Source: Lota lota | Lineage: Eukaryota; Chordata; Actinopteri; Gadiformes; Lotidae | Direction of reading: 5' to 3' | Length of the DNA stretch: 64,000 nucleotides | Assembly: GCA_026745465.1 (NCBI GenBank) | Contig: JACYXH010000175.1 | Coordinates: 2,739,501-2,803,500 of the forward strand | Shown: piece after piece, positions 1-13,631 of the stretch | Position numbering within the stretch: position 1 is the first letter of the stretch | Layout of the letters: each line of letters starts with the position of its first letter | The notes under the pieces: generated by a model | Told to the model about the DNA's origin: nothing | What the model saw: only the letters and a program-made list of their open reading frames with translations | Database searches by the model: none | Translations under genes and position numbers: made by a program

Positions 1-316
1 TTTCACAAGATTATGGCGAATCAATTTATTCAACAGTGACTGTTCAGCTGGATCCACTGTAAAGGACAAGATGGTTTTAAAAATAACTTATTAGTAATTC
101 AAGCAGTTTACTTAATTAAAAGACGGCCTAACTTTGAGTATCCATTATCTTTGAACATTAATGAATGACTTACAATAGAGATTGTCATATTATCATCACG
201 TTGTCCACGCGTTTAGATATTTTGAAAAATATAAGTGTAAAAATAAAAAGAACATTCATCACCCTGATGTCTTGTGCCTTCCTTTCCCATCGAATATGGC
301 AAGACGTTACCTAGCG

Positions 317-474
<158 letters not shown>

Positions 475-2061
475 ACATGGCTTTACAACATTTTGATTTA
501 AATGATACGAAATAAATAGTTACCATTTATATCATCCCTCAGGTTGTACGGGACATCCGAACAACCTATGCTTTTAAAAGTGCCAACCTATTAACAAAAC
601 ACAAACTTTAAAGAGGTTATGTGAACAATGCAGACCTCTGCAGCAAGTCAACCACGAGGGAATCAGTCTACCAACACAACTGACGAGCAGCTAGCCGGGC
701 GGTAGCCAAGTTAACACGACATATTAAACACCGATGTCCATCCATTACGGTGGATTCAATGTTATAAGTCACCTGTGCGGGCATGGTCTGCACTTCAGGA
801 ACACCACCGGCCTTTGCCACTGAATATGAAGCCATTCTCCGACGTTAATGCGGTAATAAAACCGTGTTGTTTAAGGGGGAAAAACAGTGAAGTTGGATCT
901 GAAGTTTGCTATGAGCTGATGCGTAGCGTCCATCAAACAGCAGCCAACCAGCAGCCGTCAGCCTTCACCCTCGTCTCTCTAATCACTGCTACGGAGCCAC
1001 GCTGGACCCCGCCCTCTGTTTGGCCAGGGACCATAGAGATCTGTCTGCTGTGGACAGGACCGCAGGAGCCAATCTCCTGCCGAGGGAAGTGGACCGCTCA
1101 TTATATTGGACAATCAGGTTAGTTTACACTGGTCGGGAGGCCTACTGTGCTTCACAGAAAACAATTATTTCAGAACACTTTTGGGGGGTAATTATCAACT
1201 CATCAAAGTCATTTTCACAGTAACATTTCCCCAGATAGCATATCTTTTTTATTATTTCCATCATTGGTGAGTGGGTGTAAAAGCTAGAAAGGGCACAGGA
1301 AGAAGAAAAGAGACCTCAGACAGTGCAGGCAGCCAGTCTGGGAGGGACCAGAAAAATCAGGTCGGCAGACCTGATTTGTCTATCGCTTCAACCGCAATGA
1401 CACTTAACACCTAGGTTGGAGTTAGACAAGGAACACCATCGGTGAAATTGCCTGGTTTTCTGATTAAAATGGCCGAACGTAATATTTCACCAAGAGGTGC
1501 CCTCTGCTGGGTTACTTCTGTAGGTCTTACGATCTTTAGGCTTCGACTCATTATGTTCCACAAAATCAGTTTCTAACACATCTAAAGAATTGGACTCTGG
1601 CAGGTTTAATTGTTGGATCATTACATTAATGGTATATTGCCGTTAGCAAAACAAGTTGAGACACCCCGATCGATCGATCTAGACTCACTTTTTATTCTCA
1701 TCTTTTCATTCTCATCTTTTCATTCACCTTTTCAGACTATGCAGCAAACAACAGGTGCAGTATGGAGGACTGGCATGTCAGTTGGTAGATGTCAGAAAAG
1801 CAATGACAAGAGACACCAATATTATTGAATGAATGGTGTTCGGTAAAATCTCGTAATCTCCTCAGATAACTGCCCGATGAGAGGTGATTAGCGCAGTCGT
1901 GTTGGTGGTGCTGGTGGCCAACCTTGTGACGTGATGCTATTAGTAACCTAGCAACCGCAGAAAAATCAAACCATATTTTTCAATCATTTCCTCGTGGGTA
2001 AAATAATTAACTGAATGAATTAGATCGCCACAAAAGAGCAGCCCTAACTATAACAATGTTG

Positions 2062-2063
<2 letters not shown>

Positions 2064-2104
<41 letters not shown>
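2064..2104. repeat. (TAA)n microsatellite
   Basis: An AT-rich trinucleotide repeat followed by more degenerate ATT/AAT-rich sequence to about 2200. Confidence 0.9.
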
Positions 2105-2106
<2 letters not shown>

Positions 2107-2294
2107 CAAAACAATAATAATAATGAGAACAATAATAATATGTATTATTATTAGGCTATTATTGTTGTAATCAATGTTACTTTTATTATTATGATTCAAA
2201 TTATCCTTATTGTTATGAATGAGTGAGTCCCTGACTGAATAAATATTGAGGACTGTAGTGTAAGGTGTAGGTGCTGTGGTTGACGGCGTTTGAT

Positions 2295-2329
2295 CGAGAG
2301 AGAGAGATACAGAGAGACAGACAGACAGA

Positions 2330-2383
<54 letters not shown>

Positions 2384-2424
2384 CAGATAGACAGAGACAA
2401 ACAGAGACAGTCAGAGAGAGAGAG
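2295..2424. repeat. (GA)n / (GACA)n purine-rich microsatellite
   Basis: A run of GA dinucleotides with embedded GACA units. The purine strand is nearly uninterrupted, so the opposite strand reads as poly-Ser-Leu and is not coding. Confidence 0.92.
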
Positions 2425-2725
2425 AACCTGGGGCTTCACTGAGTTTTATTAGCAGCAGGATAATTCAATCGTAAAGGGAAGCAGACTTTCTGCTACCAAT
2501 CCTCCTACACACAAGTCGACACCGTCCTTATCTTTGCACCACTCAATGATTTGAAAGACTGATATTGATTGTCATGGTGACCTTATTGGAAAACGATGGA
2601 TTAAGCTAAACAATCGCAACGCACAGAGATAGGCACCAACCCACATCAGATTGGAAATATCCAGAGCTTTCCAAATTTACCACAGACAGAACAAAAGAGA
2701 CAGAAAAAAATTACAGAGGGAGAGA

Positions 2726-2727
<2 letters not shown>

Positions 2728-2783
<56 letters not shown>
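2728..2783. repeat. (CA)n microsatellite
   Basis: An uninterrupted CA repeat of about 28 units following a short GA stretch. Confidence 0.95.
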
Positions 2784-2785
<2 letters not shown>

Positions 2786-5108
2786 GTTAATACATGTAAG
2801 GTAGTCACGTGATATATGGCCAATCAGCCACCACACCTATGCCTTTTCACTTGCGTTTCATTGACCATCATGATGAGGTGTGATTACCATAACCCCATCA
2901 TTGATTTCAGGGGAGTGGGTGGGTGGTGCTGACGGTATGAATGCAGTGGGGAGGGAAAGGGGGGAAAGGGAATGTTTATTTGTAGCGCACTGCTTTCTCT
3001 CTCTCCCTCTCTCTCTCTTTCTCTCTTCCCCGTTCTTTCTCTCTCCCTCTCTCGACCATCCACAGGGAGGTGGCTAAACCATAGTTTCTACCAAACCACA
3101 TGTTGCTGCGCCGATTAAGCTGCTGAAACCGTAGTTGCCTGGTCTCTTTTGTGTCCTAATCTCCAATTAATGCTGAGGCCACTGCATCAATAGTTTCTGC
3201 CACCTGTGGCAGTCATCCTATTCACTCTACGCCACAGGGGAAAGCAGCACTAAACAATCAAAATCGGGAAGAGAAACAAAGGCACAGGAACACAAGTGAA
3301 AGGACGTTTTACGGATAGAGTGGACTTCTGGAAGATTATAAACAACAACAACTTGGCACCCTACCCAACTGAGATTAATGCAAGGTAAGAGAGTGAAAGA
3401 TTGATCAATGATGTGTATGCTGTCCATCATCACTCTGCAATATGGATCCTTGTCATCAGTATTGTAACTGTTGCCTTATCTCTATTGTTTGAGCAAACAG
3501 GAGCTCTGTAGCTTCAGCAAACAGGTGATTAGACTGCACTGTACTGCATCTGCCCCCCTGGTTAGGTAAGACTCTGTACATGGTAATAAGGGATTCTGCT
3601 TTAGCCGTAATGGTTTTGTGGCTGTTTAGACCCCCCCCCCCCCCCACCTGATGATTCATGTGGCTGATCCCAGATGAAGAGTCGCGCAAAGGGTCTGTCA
3701 CTTTTAAGACCCCTTAGCACAAGCTTAGAGAGGCAGAACAACAGATGTAGAGGTGGAAAAATAAATAGCAGCTAGCCTGGCAAGATTGAATTACTTTGAC
3801 ATAAGCAAATCTATGCATGATACAGTAGTTACTTATTATTTGGATTTTCTTTTTTACATAGATATTTTCATATATATTCACATATATATATACGTTTTTT
3901 TTATTATGGTTGATGTTGACACAGATATTTTGAATAGATTCATACATCTGGTGCTCCGTTAGGAGAAGGAGTTGGTGAGGAGGAAGAGGAGGAAGAGGCA
4001 AGAAGCCCATTCTAGCCTTCTCTGCCTGTGATCCACTGGACACATGATGGCACTGTGGCCACAGACAGCAGAGTGATGCTCTCTCCCAAGTATGCGTCTC
4101 CATTACCTTTTCCTGTCCATAAATAACCACCTGTCTAGCAGCTGGCAGCACCAGCTTAATCTGTTATAAAATAGCTTTCCTTGTTCTCAGTAAATCATGA
4201 ATCTGAGATCATCGGTTGAGGTCAGAGATCCATCAGATCCTTCAGCCCTTCAAGGTTGAAGGTCTCTTGGGAGACATTTAGGCCAATGACACATTTCTGT
4301 AGTTAAATTGTATTTTTCTCGACGCTTCAGATTGTGTAGGGAGTGCAGGATCTATTTAGGGTGGCTGAGTTTCAATCAGCCCCGGCATCACAAGTCACTG
4401 GCAACACATTGGAGGATCACTGGTCAGACTGCAGGCAGGCAAGCCGAGCCCGTCTCTATGGAAATTGCTTTCGTCATAACGCTTCCTATAAAAACCACGC
4501 AGCTTGGGGCTCTGGTGTGTCTGCAGAGGGGGAGAGAGAGCGCCTTGACAGCAAACAAACACCCCTGGCTTTCCTTTCTTTACTAAATGACATTTACATA
4601 AAGCACTACCCAGAAGCCATTACCTGTTGATTATATTTAGCTTGTTATCTGTCGTGTGGTTAACCTTAAACCCATTTTTTCTTAATCCCCATGAATTATC
4701 TTTTCACAGCCAGCCCTTCTGTTAAAAAAACATTATTTACTATAAAATACTATAATCCCCAGCATAGTCTTTTTTGTTATTTATTTATTTATTTATTTAT
4801 TTAATATCTAGGCTGAATGAGTCCCTGTGGCCCACATACCTTATAGTTGTATATATATTTATTTATATATCAAAATTTTCTTTAATTGTTTTTTTCTTTT
4901 CTTTTAAGCATGGCTGTATTGGGCATTTGTATTCATAGAACCAGCAGGTAGGCTGCAGTGTTGGGACCATCGGGCCTTGCAGTCTTGTTTAATCAATGCT
5001 GGTGTAGCAACAGCAGCAGACAAAAAGCATGTGATCTGAATTCCGACATGCCAGTCTGCCAATGATTGGTTTAACTTTTGCTTTTGAACTCATCTCATAA
5101 CTAGCACC

Positions 5109-8106
5109 ATGCCTGGACTCTTGAATAAGGAGAAATGGAGCGCCCTGCCGCTCAGTGTCTCGGACATCACTTCCTGTGTCAGAGGTTACACATTGGCTAT
5201 GACAGCCTCCATGACCTATGAAAATATTGAGGACCATGCGATTGAAGGTGAGTAACGGTTCAAGTCTCCTTCTTTACACAAAAAACATTTCACAAAAACA
5301 TCAGTAAATGATATAATTTAAGCAAATATTTGTCTAAATAGTGGATACTGGGAAGGTTTGCTTGTAATTCTATTTTCTGTCCTTTCATCCTGAATGTAAG
5401 TCACCAAAATGCTAAAATGTCACGTATACCATGACATTTCTGCCTCCAATAACTTATTACAAAAATGTCAGATAATGTCAGACAAAATACATTTTTGTCT
5501 CCAATTAATTAAATTATATCTAATTTACAATATCTTATCCCCCATCATCCGACCATGTAGGCATCTTTATTTACCCGCTGGAAGAAAACTCAACGGTAGT
5601 GGGGTTTGAGGCTATGATATCCAGTCAGATCATAACACTGCAGATCAAAGACAAGTCCAAAATCGATGACTGTCAACCGGATGTTTCCAGCGCTACTGGA
5701 ATGCTCCAGAGTGGCAGCGGTAAGAAACACAAGGACTAAACCACCTTGTGTTAAATGACACAACTGTCATTTGATTCTGTGGTTGACTGGTCTGGTCTGT
5801 TCTGGTCTGGCCTTGTTGCAGGGCATGTGGTGATGGATGAGGACCTGGAGAGGACCGTGTTGGTGGTGAACCTGGGGGTGATCCCTCCCATGGAGACGGT
5901 CAGCATTCTGGTCAGCACTTCCTCTGAGCTCTCCACCCTGGCCAACGGGGGCATCCGGGTCTGCTCGCCGTCCGTCTGCACGCCCAAGGTGCAGAGGACG
6001 GTCAACGAGGAGCAAGGCCTGTCCCCTAACTTCACCAGAACGTGAGCACAACCCCTGATTCAGTGTTAACGATGAAAAGCCGACATCACTGGTAACGTGT
6101 AAAACAAATGTTTAACCATTGGAGTAAAACATGTGGTTAAACGGTAATGTAGGATTTGACAGTTTTAAAGAGGGAGAGCGGAAAAGAGCAAGATTATAAA
6201 ATATATAACCCGAAAAAAATGCTCCCTCCCTCTCTCTTCCCTCCTTCCCTCTCTGCTCCCTCTCTCTCTTCTTCCTCCCTCTCTGCTCCCTCCCTACCTC
6301 CCTCTCTGCTCCCTCCCTCTCTGCGTTTCTTCACCATTGAGATGAAAACTCAGTGTGGGCAAATGTGATTGACGGGAAAGATGGATTCCCCTGACCCAGT
6401 CAGGGAAGAGATTGCCCTGATTGGTTGAAAATTTACCGGTAGCAGTCTAAGATCTAGATTGTCTCATACAGAGGCCAGCAGGCAGTCAACCAGAACAGAT
6501 ATTCTCACAGCGCACTTCGTTCACTAAAAGCTAATGGCTAGGCCATTTCTAAGTGATTACACAAAAATACTAGCTCTTAAATCCTCCCTACAGCAGCTTT
6601 AATAATAGTAGTGTATAAATAATGGCTCTTAAATCTTCCCTACAGCAGTTTTAATAATAGTAGTATATATATTATAGCTGTTAAATCTTACCTACAGCCC
6701 CTTGGAGGTATTGAGTTGTCTAGCATTGGGAGCAGTTGTGTACTGGCCATCGGGCATACCGGGACAAATCCCGGTGGGCTGCCGCATCATTTGGCCGGTG
6801 GGCGGTCCAAAAATCCATAATGTTTTTACCGGTCCTGTCTGTCTCTTTACCGGCCCTCTCTGTGTTGCTGTCATTCGGGGAGCGCATTAGAGCGTGCAGC
6901 GTATGTGTTCCGGGACTGGGCACACTGGCCAATCATAACTAAGTTAGTTAATGCACATTGACATTTTAGACCAGTGCAAAAGTAGCTTGCAGCAGTGAGA
7001 TGGCCAACGAAAGCCATGGACATGAAAATGTAAAAAAGTAAAGGAAACAGGCATCAGAGGCACAGGCCCCCAACCGTAACTGACTGTCATATATATATAT
7101 GCCCCCCCCCCCCCCCCCCCCCCACAATTGTTGTGTATATGGTTCTAATATATATTCTTAGTGTACTTATGGACTTTGGGTGGTACTACTTGAATGATCT
7201 AATGCTTGGTGTATATGTTCTGCCACATACAGGAGAGAGAGGAGTACCATGGGTCATAATGAACAAACTCCGAACTCATCCCAGCTGGGCTTGGTCTCGC
7301 TGCTCGAGGAAGAGTCCATTAACTCCATGGACTACCAGTTCAACTTCAACTTAGAGATCCGTGCTCCGTATCTCCTGTCAGGTTAGACAGTTCATCTACT
7401 GCATTAATAACTAGGCTGACACTTTAGTGACTTGTTTTGTCATCACAGAAAGGTCTGTTTGCGGCATTATTTCTTCATGATTCACAGTTGTTTTTCTTTT
7501 AATCACACCTTACCTACTCAGCTCTTACTTTTCAACAGTTTTTTGGGGATCTATGCATTCTGATACATGATGCATTCAAATTTGCTTACTTTGATTTCCA
7601 TATTGGTAATTATAAATATTTATTAAATATATTGTACATGATGTGGAGTTTTTTAGTCTCAGAAGATGATGTATTACATGCCAAATGAACACTGGCATTT
7701 TTATGTATGCCAGGAGCACCTTTTTGGTTTGTTAAGGGTGCGTCATCTTTTGTTATTAACAAATAGGTATAGTGAACACATTGTTCCTGTTAATGAACAA
7801 TGATTTAATTTGGGTGAACTACTAGTCTAGATCTATTTGTACTTCCAAAATAATTTGAAGCCATTATGTATTATTGTCTTAGCAGCCTTTGGTGTTTTTT
7901 GGTGCGAACGCACAAATAAACATTTAAGTAGCACCTCCAGATGTTATGTGTTGGGAGGCCTGCTGTTTTTAATTAGACTAGATCTATTAGATCCACAGGT
8001 CCAGCTGTCGACCACCCAGTCATTGTTTCTTCTTCTTCTTCTTCTTCTTCTTCTTCTTCTTCTTCTTCTTCTTCTTCTTCTTCTTCTTCTTCTTCTTCTT
8101 CTTCTT

Positions 8107-8137
<31 letters not shown>

Positions 8138-11100
8138 TTTTCTACTGGTTTATTCATCTTCTTCTTCTTCTGGTTTATTCATCATCATCATCTTCTTCTT
8201 CTACTACTTCTGCTTCTTCTTCTTCTTCTGGTTTATATGTCTTCTTCTCCTTCTTCTGGTTAATTCATCTTCTTGTTCTTCTGGTTTATCATCTTCCTCT
8301 TTTTCTTCTTCTTCTTCTGGCTTCTTCTTCCCCTTAGGAGTGGAGAGCCCCTCTCACGCCATCCGGGCTGATGCAGATCCTTTGGCCCGCTCGGCGACCA
8401 GCGTGGTCATCACCCTGGCTGACAAGTACACTTATGACTGTCCCGTTGAAATCCTTATCTACCCCAGCGGTGCGTTAACAGCCTTGCCTGGGCATCCCCC
8501 TCATCACTCGCCCACTTACTCTCTCCTCCACTCTAAAGCACAAAATTATCAAACAGTGGTTACCTCCTCGCCAAACCCATAGAGAGGCAGCTAGGTGATT
8601 CATCTCTCTCTCTCTCCCCCTCTCATTCCTCCCTCCCCCCACACTCTCTGTTTCCTTGGACACTAGCTGTCCAGCTGATATTTAAGCCTGACATGGCCAG
8701 AGAAAAGCAACTCCTGCTCTGCCGTGTGGGTGTATAATATCCAGGCTTTTAATGATAATTTTACCACCTCCCTCTAACAATTTTAACCCTGTTGTGTGTG
8801 GACCACTATTCCGCGAGAGGCAAGGTTAAAAAGCCAGGCAATAACTACCAAACAGACAGACAGAGGCGGTCTTGTGTCTGCAAACAGGTCCTGATGCCAG
8901 TATACTCATGCAATTGAGTTCCACCCAGCGGTGTACTTGGGCCTCAATCTCATCAAAGATGCACTGACCCATAGAGATGGGAAGAAATTCAGGGACAAAA
9001 CAGAGCCGCATTGGCCTGCATGGCACTGCACAGTGTGAGCTATCGTCTGTTGCACGACTCAACTCAACAAACTGGATTATTATTCTTCGAGAGTTTAGGA
9101 CGATGATCTCAGACTAGCTTATTTGGTCTAGTCAAAGTTGAGCAGAACGGAAACGTTATTGTGATAAAAAACCATGCAACGCTCGCTATTGCAGACGGAT
9201 ATTATACTCACCCAGGAAGCCTACACTCCCAGGAGATGTTCTTCTGCATTAACGGCGTACATATATGGTCATGCATGTAGAACGTTGCCATGATGCTTCC
9301 TGACAACCAGCTCTAAATAAACATCCCCTCGGTAGCTGCATATGCAACATCGTCATGCTCCACTATGACTATGAGTTGTTTTTCTTTTAATAACACCTTA
9401 CCTATTCAGCTCTTCATTTTCAACAGTTTTTATTTTCTGATGTATGCATTCTGATTCATGATGCATTCACATTTGCTAACTTTAATTTCCATATGGGTGA
9501 TGTTCTTCTTCATTTACTACTTACATATATGATCATGCATGTGCAACGTTGCTACTATGCTTCCTGAATAAACAGCCGCTCGGTAGTCGCATGTGCTACG
9601 TCGTCATGCCATGACAGAATACAATTTAACCCTTGGCTGCCTCGGAGCGCAATTACCGGCCACTGTCCGTCTTCATCATGACAGTTATTGTTGCTAGCCT
9701 GCTCAGATAGGCTGAGGGAATGTCTTTGTAATGTAACAGTGCCCCCCCTCCTCCACAGAGCCCCACCTCCCTCACGTTCTTATCGAGGACGGAGACATGA
9801 CCCAGGAGGAGTATGACGAGCACCTGCAGGGCAGGAGCGACTTCATTAAGGCCACCAAGAAGGACCCCAGCAACGAGAAGAAGGTGTGCGTGTGTGTATG
9901 TGAGTGTGTGTGGGGGGGGGGGGGGGGGGGGGGGTGCGTGTGCTAGTGTGTGTGGCTGGGATTTTAAGTGTTTCCTTCTTCATATCTGATTATTTTACAT
10001 GAAAAAAACTATGCAAAACACCTTATGCAGAATGCAGTTAACAAGCACCTTAACCATAAAATTATGTGATAAAAAAAGAGGTTTCTATGGAAACTCACCA
10101 GGAGCTCAGAGTCTACCAGGCATAACATTACATTTATTTAGCTGACGCTTCTATCCAAAGCCACTAACAATAAGATAACAATCACATATCCCAGAGGGAT
10201 GTATCCACTACACACCTACAGAATATCTTGTCAAGAAAACTTCAAAAATATGTTAATACACATCTCAAAGTCAGCCAATTATCTCAGTCTTGGAAAGAGT
10301 CAGGATTGTAGGGGTGTGGTCCCCCATCCACTCTCTGCTTTGTGTAGTTTGTACTTCCTCAAAGTCCGAAACGCCGTAGCTTCATTCAGCTGCACCGTTA
10401 TTGTAATGTTAGCGGCCTTGTTTGACCACATTAGTGTATGGTAATTGGTTACCATCTGGCTAACTAGCGGGAAGAGGGAAAATAGTCTCCTACTATTAAA
10501 TCGGCTTGAAGGAGGAAATCGATCAACTAAAATTAGGTGAGATTGCAATGGATTTCATGGAACATCATTTTCTGATGCTTACTGTAAATAAGGATTGATG
10601 TTGTCCATCACTTTAAGTGTTCTTTTTCTGACTTGAAAGGCATTTAAGGCCCCTGTAATTTATGGCCCCCCAAGCTGTTACCCCCAATAACGTTTTCAGT
10701 CTTCATGTTCATTGCATTCATGCAATTCATTTAAAGTCCATTGAAACCACATCGGATGCACAAACTAGGATTTGTTCGGGCAATTGGAAATTCTGTTCTA
10801 GCTCCTCTCTTGACCTTTTGCAGGTAGATGTTATTCACAAGCGTCTCCACAAGGACATACTCCACAACCCAGTGGTGATGCTGAACTTCTGCCCTGATCT
10901 CAAGTTACTCAGCTCAGACCTGAGGAAGGTGCATGGAGAGTTCATCTTCCTCATCGACCGCAGTGGCAGCATGAGTGGAATTAGCATAAATCGTGTGAAG
11001 GTATGTGGACATGTTTTCATCCTGTTTTGCATCATGTTGGTAATGTTTGACTATTAATATGAGCACACATTTGTCATAAAGATGCATTTAGTGCTGAATT

Positions 11101-13575
11101 ATTTGATGAACTGTTTAAATTGATTGATGAGTTGAATAATCTTTTATTTGAGAAAACTGATAAATTCATTGATAGGTTTGATGATCAAATAATGGTTTTA
11201 TATCAACAAAAATTTAAAGCATTTGCTGCTTATGGCTTGAATGCACATTGCCAAGGGCAATGATAAATACATTAAAAAGAATTGATGATAGCCTATAGCT
11301 ATCACTAATAAACATACATGTTTATTAGCCGGTAAGAGATACACATGTAGACTGACTCTAAAAATACATGATCAGGCTTCATCTTAAAATGCCTCTGGTG
11401 CTCCATTTAATAGGTTTAGAAAAAAAAGTCATTTAAGACGATTAAGGCTTTCTACTCCTATATTTTAAAGAGTCTTGCTTGAATGCACTTGTGAAGAGCT
11501 AACCCTGGCTTGGAGGCCCACCACTCAACACTAATTTGTGACTCAGGCGCCTGGCTTTTGTATGGTACGTCTCGTACATTACAATGCCATGTCTGGGTGT
11601 ATAGCTAGAGTCTCTCTCTCTCTCTCTCTCTCTCTTTCCTCTTGTGCCTTCTTCTTCCCTCTTTCCTTTTTCCTTTGTTCCTTTCTAATTTGACAAAGGA
11701 GTACCTAAACTAACTTTTATCTGAGTCTTTGTAAAACTCGTATAGATAGACATTATTACAATTATATTGCATTATTTCCAAGTGTTTGGAACAGAAAACG
11801 TATATCCGTCTTCTTCTTCTTGAGAATCAGCGATTCTGCTGTTCAGGAATTCAGCAAAGTCTTGACAAGCTTGCCATAGTTCTGCATTTATTCAGCAGCA
11901 CACATCAGAAAGGGCTGCTTGTAAGGGAGGGAGAGACGTGTCTAAGGCAGCAAAAGGCGACTGACCTCTTTTTGTCCTCTTCTTCCCACTGTCCTTGGCC
12001 GTGGGTGTGCTTTGTGTCCCTCTCTAAAGGACGCCATGGTGGTGATACTGAAGAGCCTTGTGCCCGGTTGCCTCTTCAACATCCTGGGTTTCGGCTCCAC
12101 GTTCAGAGCCTTATTCAGCACCAGTCAGAACTACCAGGAGGTACAACAACAACATCAACAACATCCTGTCCATGATAGACACAGCCCTGTGTGTTACTGT
12201 TCCACCTTCATCACCTCGATCCTTCATCTTCTATTGCGACTGAAAAATATAACAGATATAACAGGATAACAGATATTTTTCTATTAGCTCATATATAAAT
12301 TAAAGAACCTAGCAACACATGTATTAGTAGCCACGGTTCGAAGGTCTTGCACCAGAACGTTACTAAGGGGAACAGAGTTTGTGTGTCACACAAACTGCGA
12401 GTCTCTCCTTCGCTATTAGGTCATGTGAATAAAAGAAAAACATTGTATCCGTATTATAATGTATTTGTTTCTCTCTGGCTGCTCTCATGGCGGGTCTAGG
12501 ACACGCTGACCCTGGCTTGTGAGTACATCAGGAGAGTGAGGGCTGACATGGGCGGGACCAACCTCCTGTCCCCGCTCCACTGGGCCCTGCGGCAGCCCCT
12601 GCATAGCGGCCACCCCCGGCTGCTCTTCCTGCTGACCGACGGGGCGGTCAGCAACACGGGCAGGGTCATCGAGCTGGTGCGCAGCCACGCGCGCTACGCC
12701 CGGTAGGTTATCATCATACACATACTCTGTCGTTTTACATGACGACCGCTGCTGCTGGTATCGAAATGTAAGTTGTTGAGTTTATGTTTTTGGAGAAAGT
12801 CTTATGTGTTCTTTGTACATAACATGCAAATAGCACTCATACGTTGACACCGTGCAGTTAAATCGAGTGTATTATCTGGGAATTAACAGCAGCACCTTAT
12901 TATTGTATTTTAATCCTTTCTCTTATAAACAGAACAGAGTCATCATAGCTATTCAGTGCAGCATCTCCAGCACATGGAGGTGTTTTGACTAAAAGACAAT
13001 GCATATATACACTGTGTATATTATCTACAATCATTATATATATTTTTTGAATGTCTCATTGAAAAACATTAGTAAAGCCAAGAGGGCCCAATATGTATCT
13101 GAGCTGTAAGAATGTGGGACATCGCTCCTACTTTTGAGTGATCCACTGCCTATAAATTATGATATTAGCTAAAAGCAATCTACTAAAGTGAGGGTCTATG
13201 TATATGCAAGAGGTCATAGTTACATTATTGACACCGTTTGCTCCATTGAATTTGCAAGAGGCCATTGCTGGTTGTTCATGAAATGGTTCATCCATATTTC
13301 CCAGAGGGCTTGGGATTCACACATGTAATTACCCAACTTAAGACAGGGGAGTATTATACCAATCACAAATACAGTAATACAGACATCTAACCCGATGAGC
13401 TCTGTGTTTTAGAGACAGCCACGGGGTGACTGGACGCAAGATAATTCAAGAGCTTTATGTGAAAGAGAGAAAATATCTTCAATACAGTGGACACTCATTG
13501 ACAAATTCTGTCTTCCAACGGGGCTAAATGTGTATGTGTGTGTGTGTGTCTACCTGTGTATGTGCATGCGTGGGT

Positions 13576-13631
<56 letters not shown>

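Noticed and set aside
775..1122. 115-codon + frame, considered as an upstream gene
   Set aside because: No domain, no conserved-looking motif and no clear splice partners; a 5' UTR exon cannot be excluded but is unsupported.
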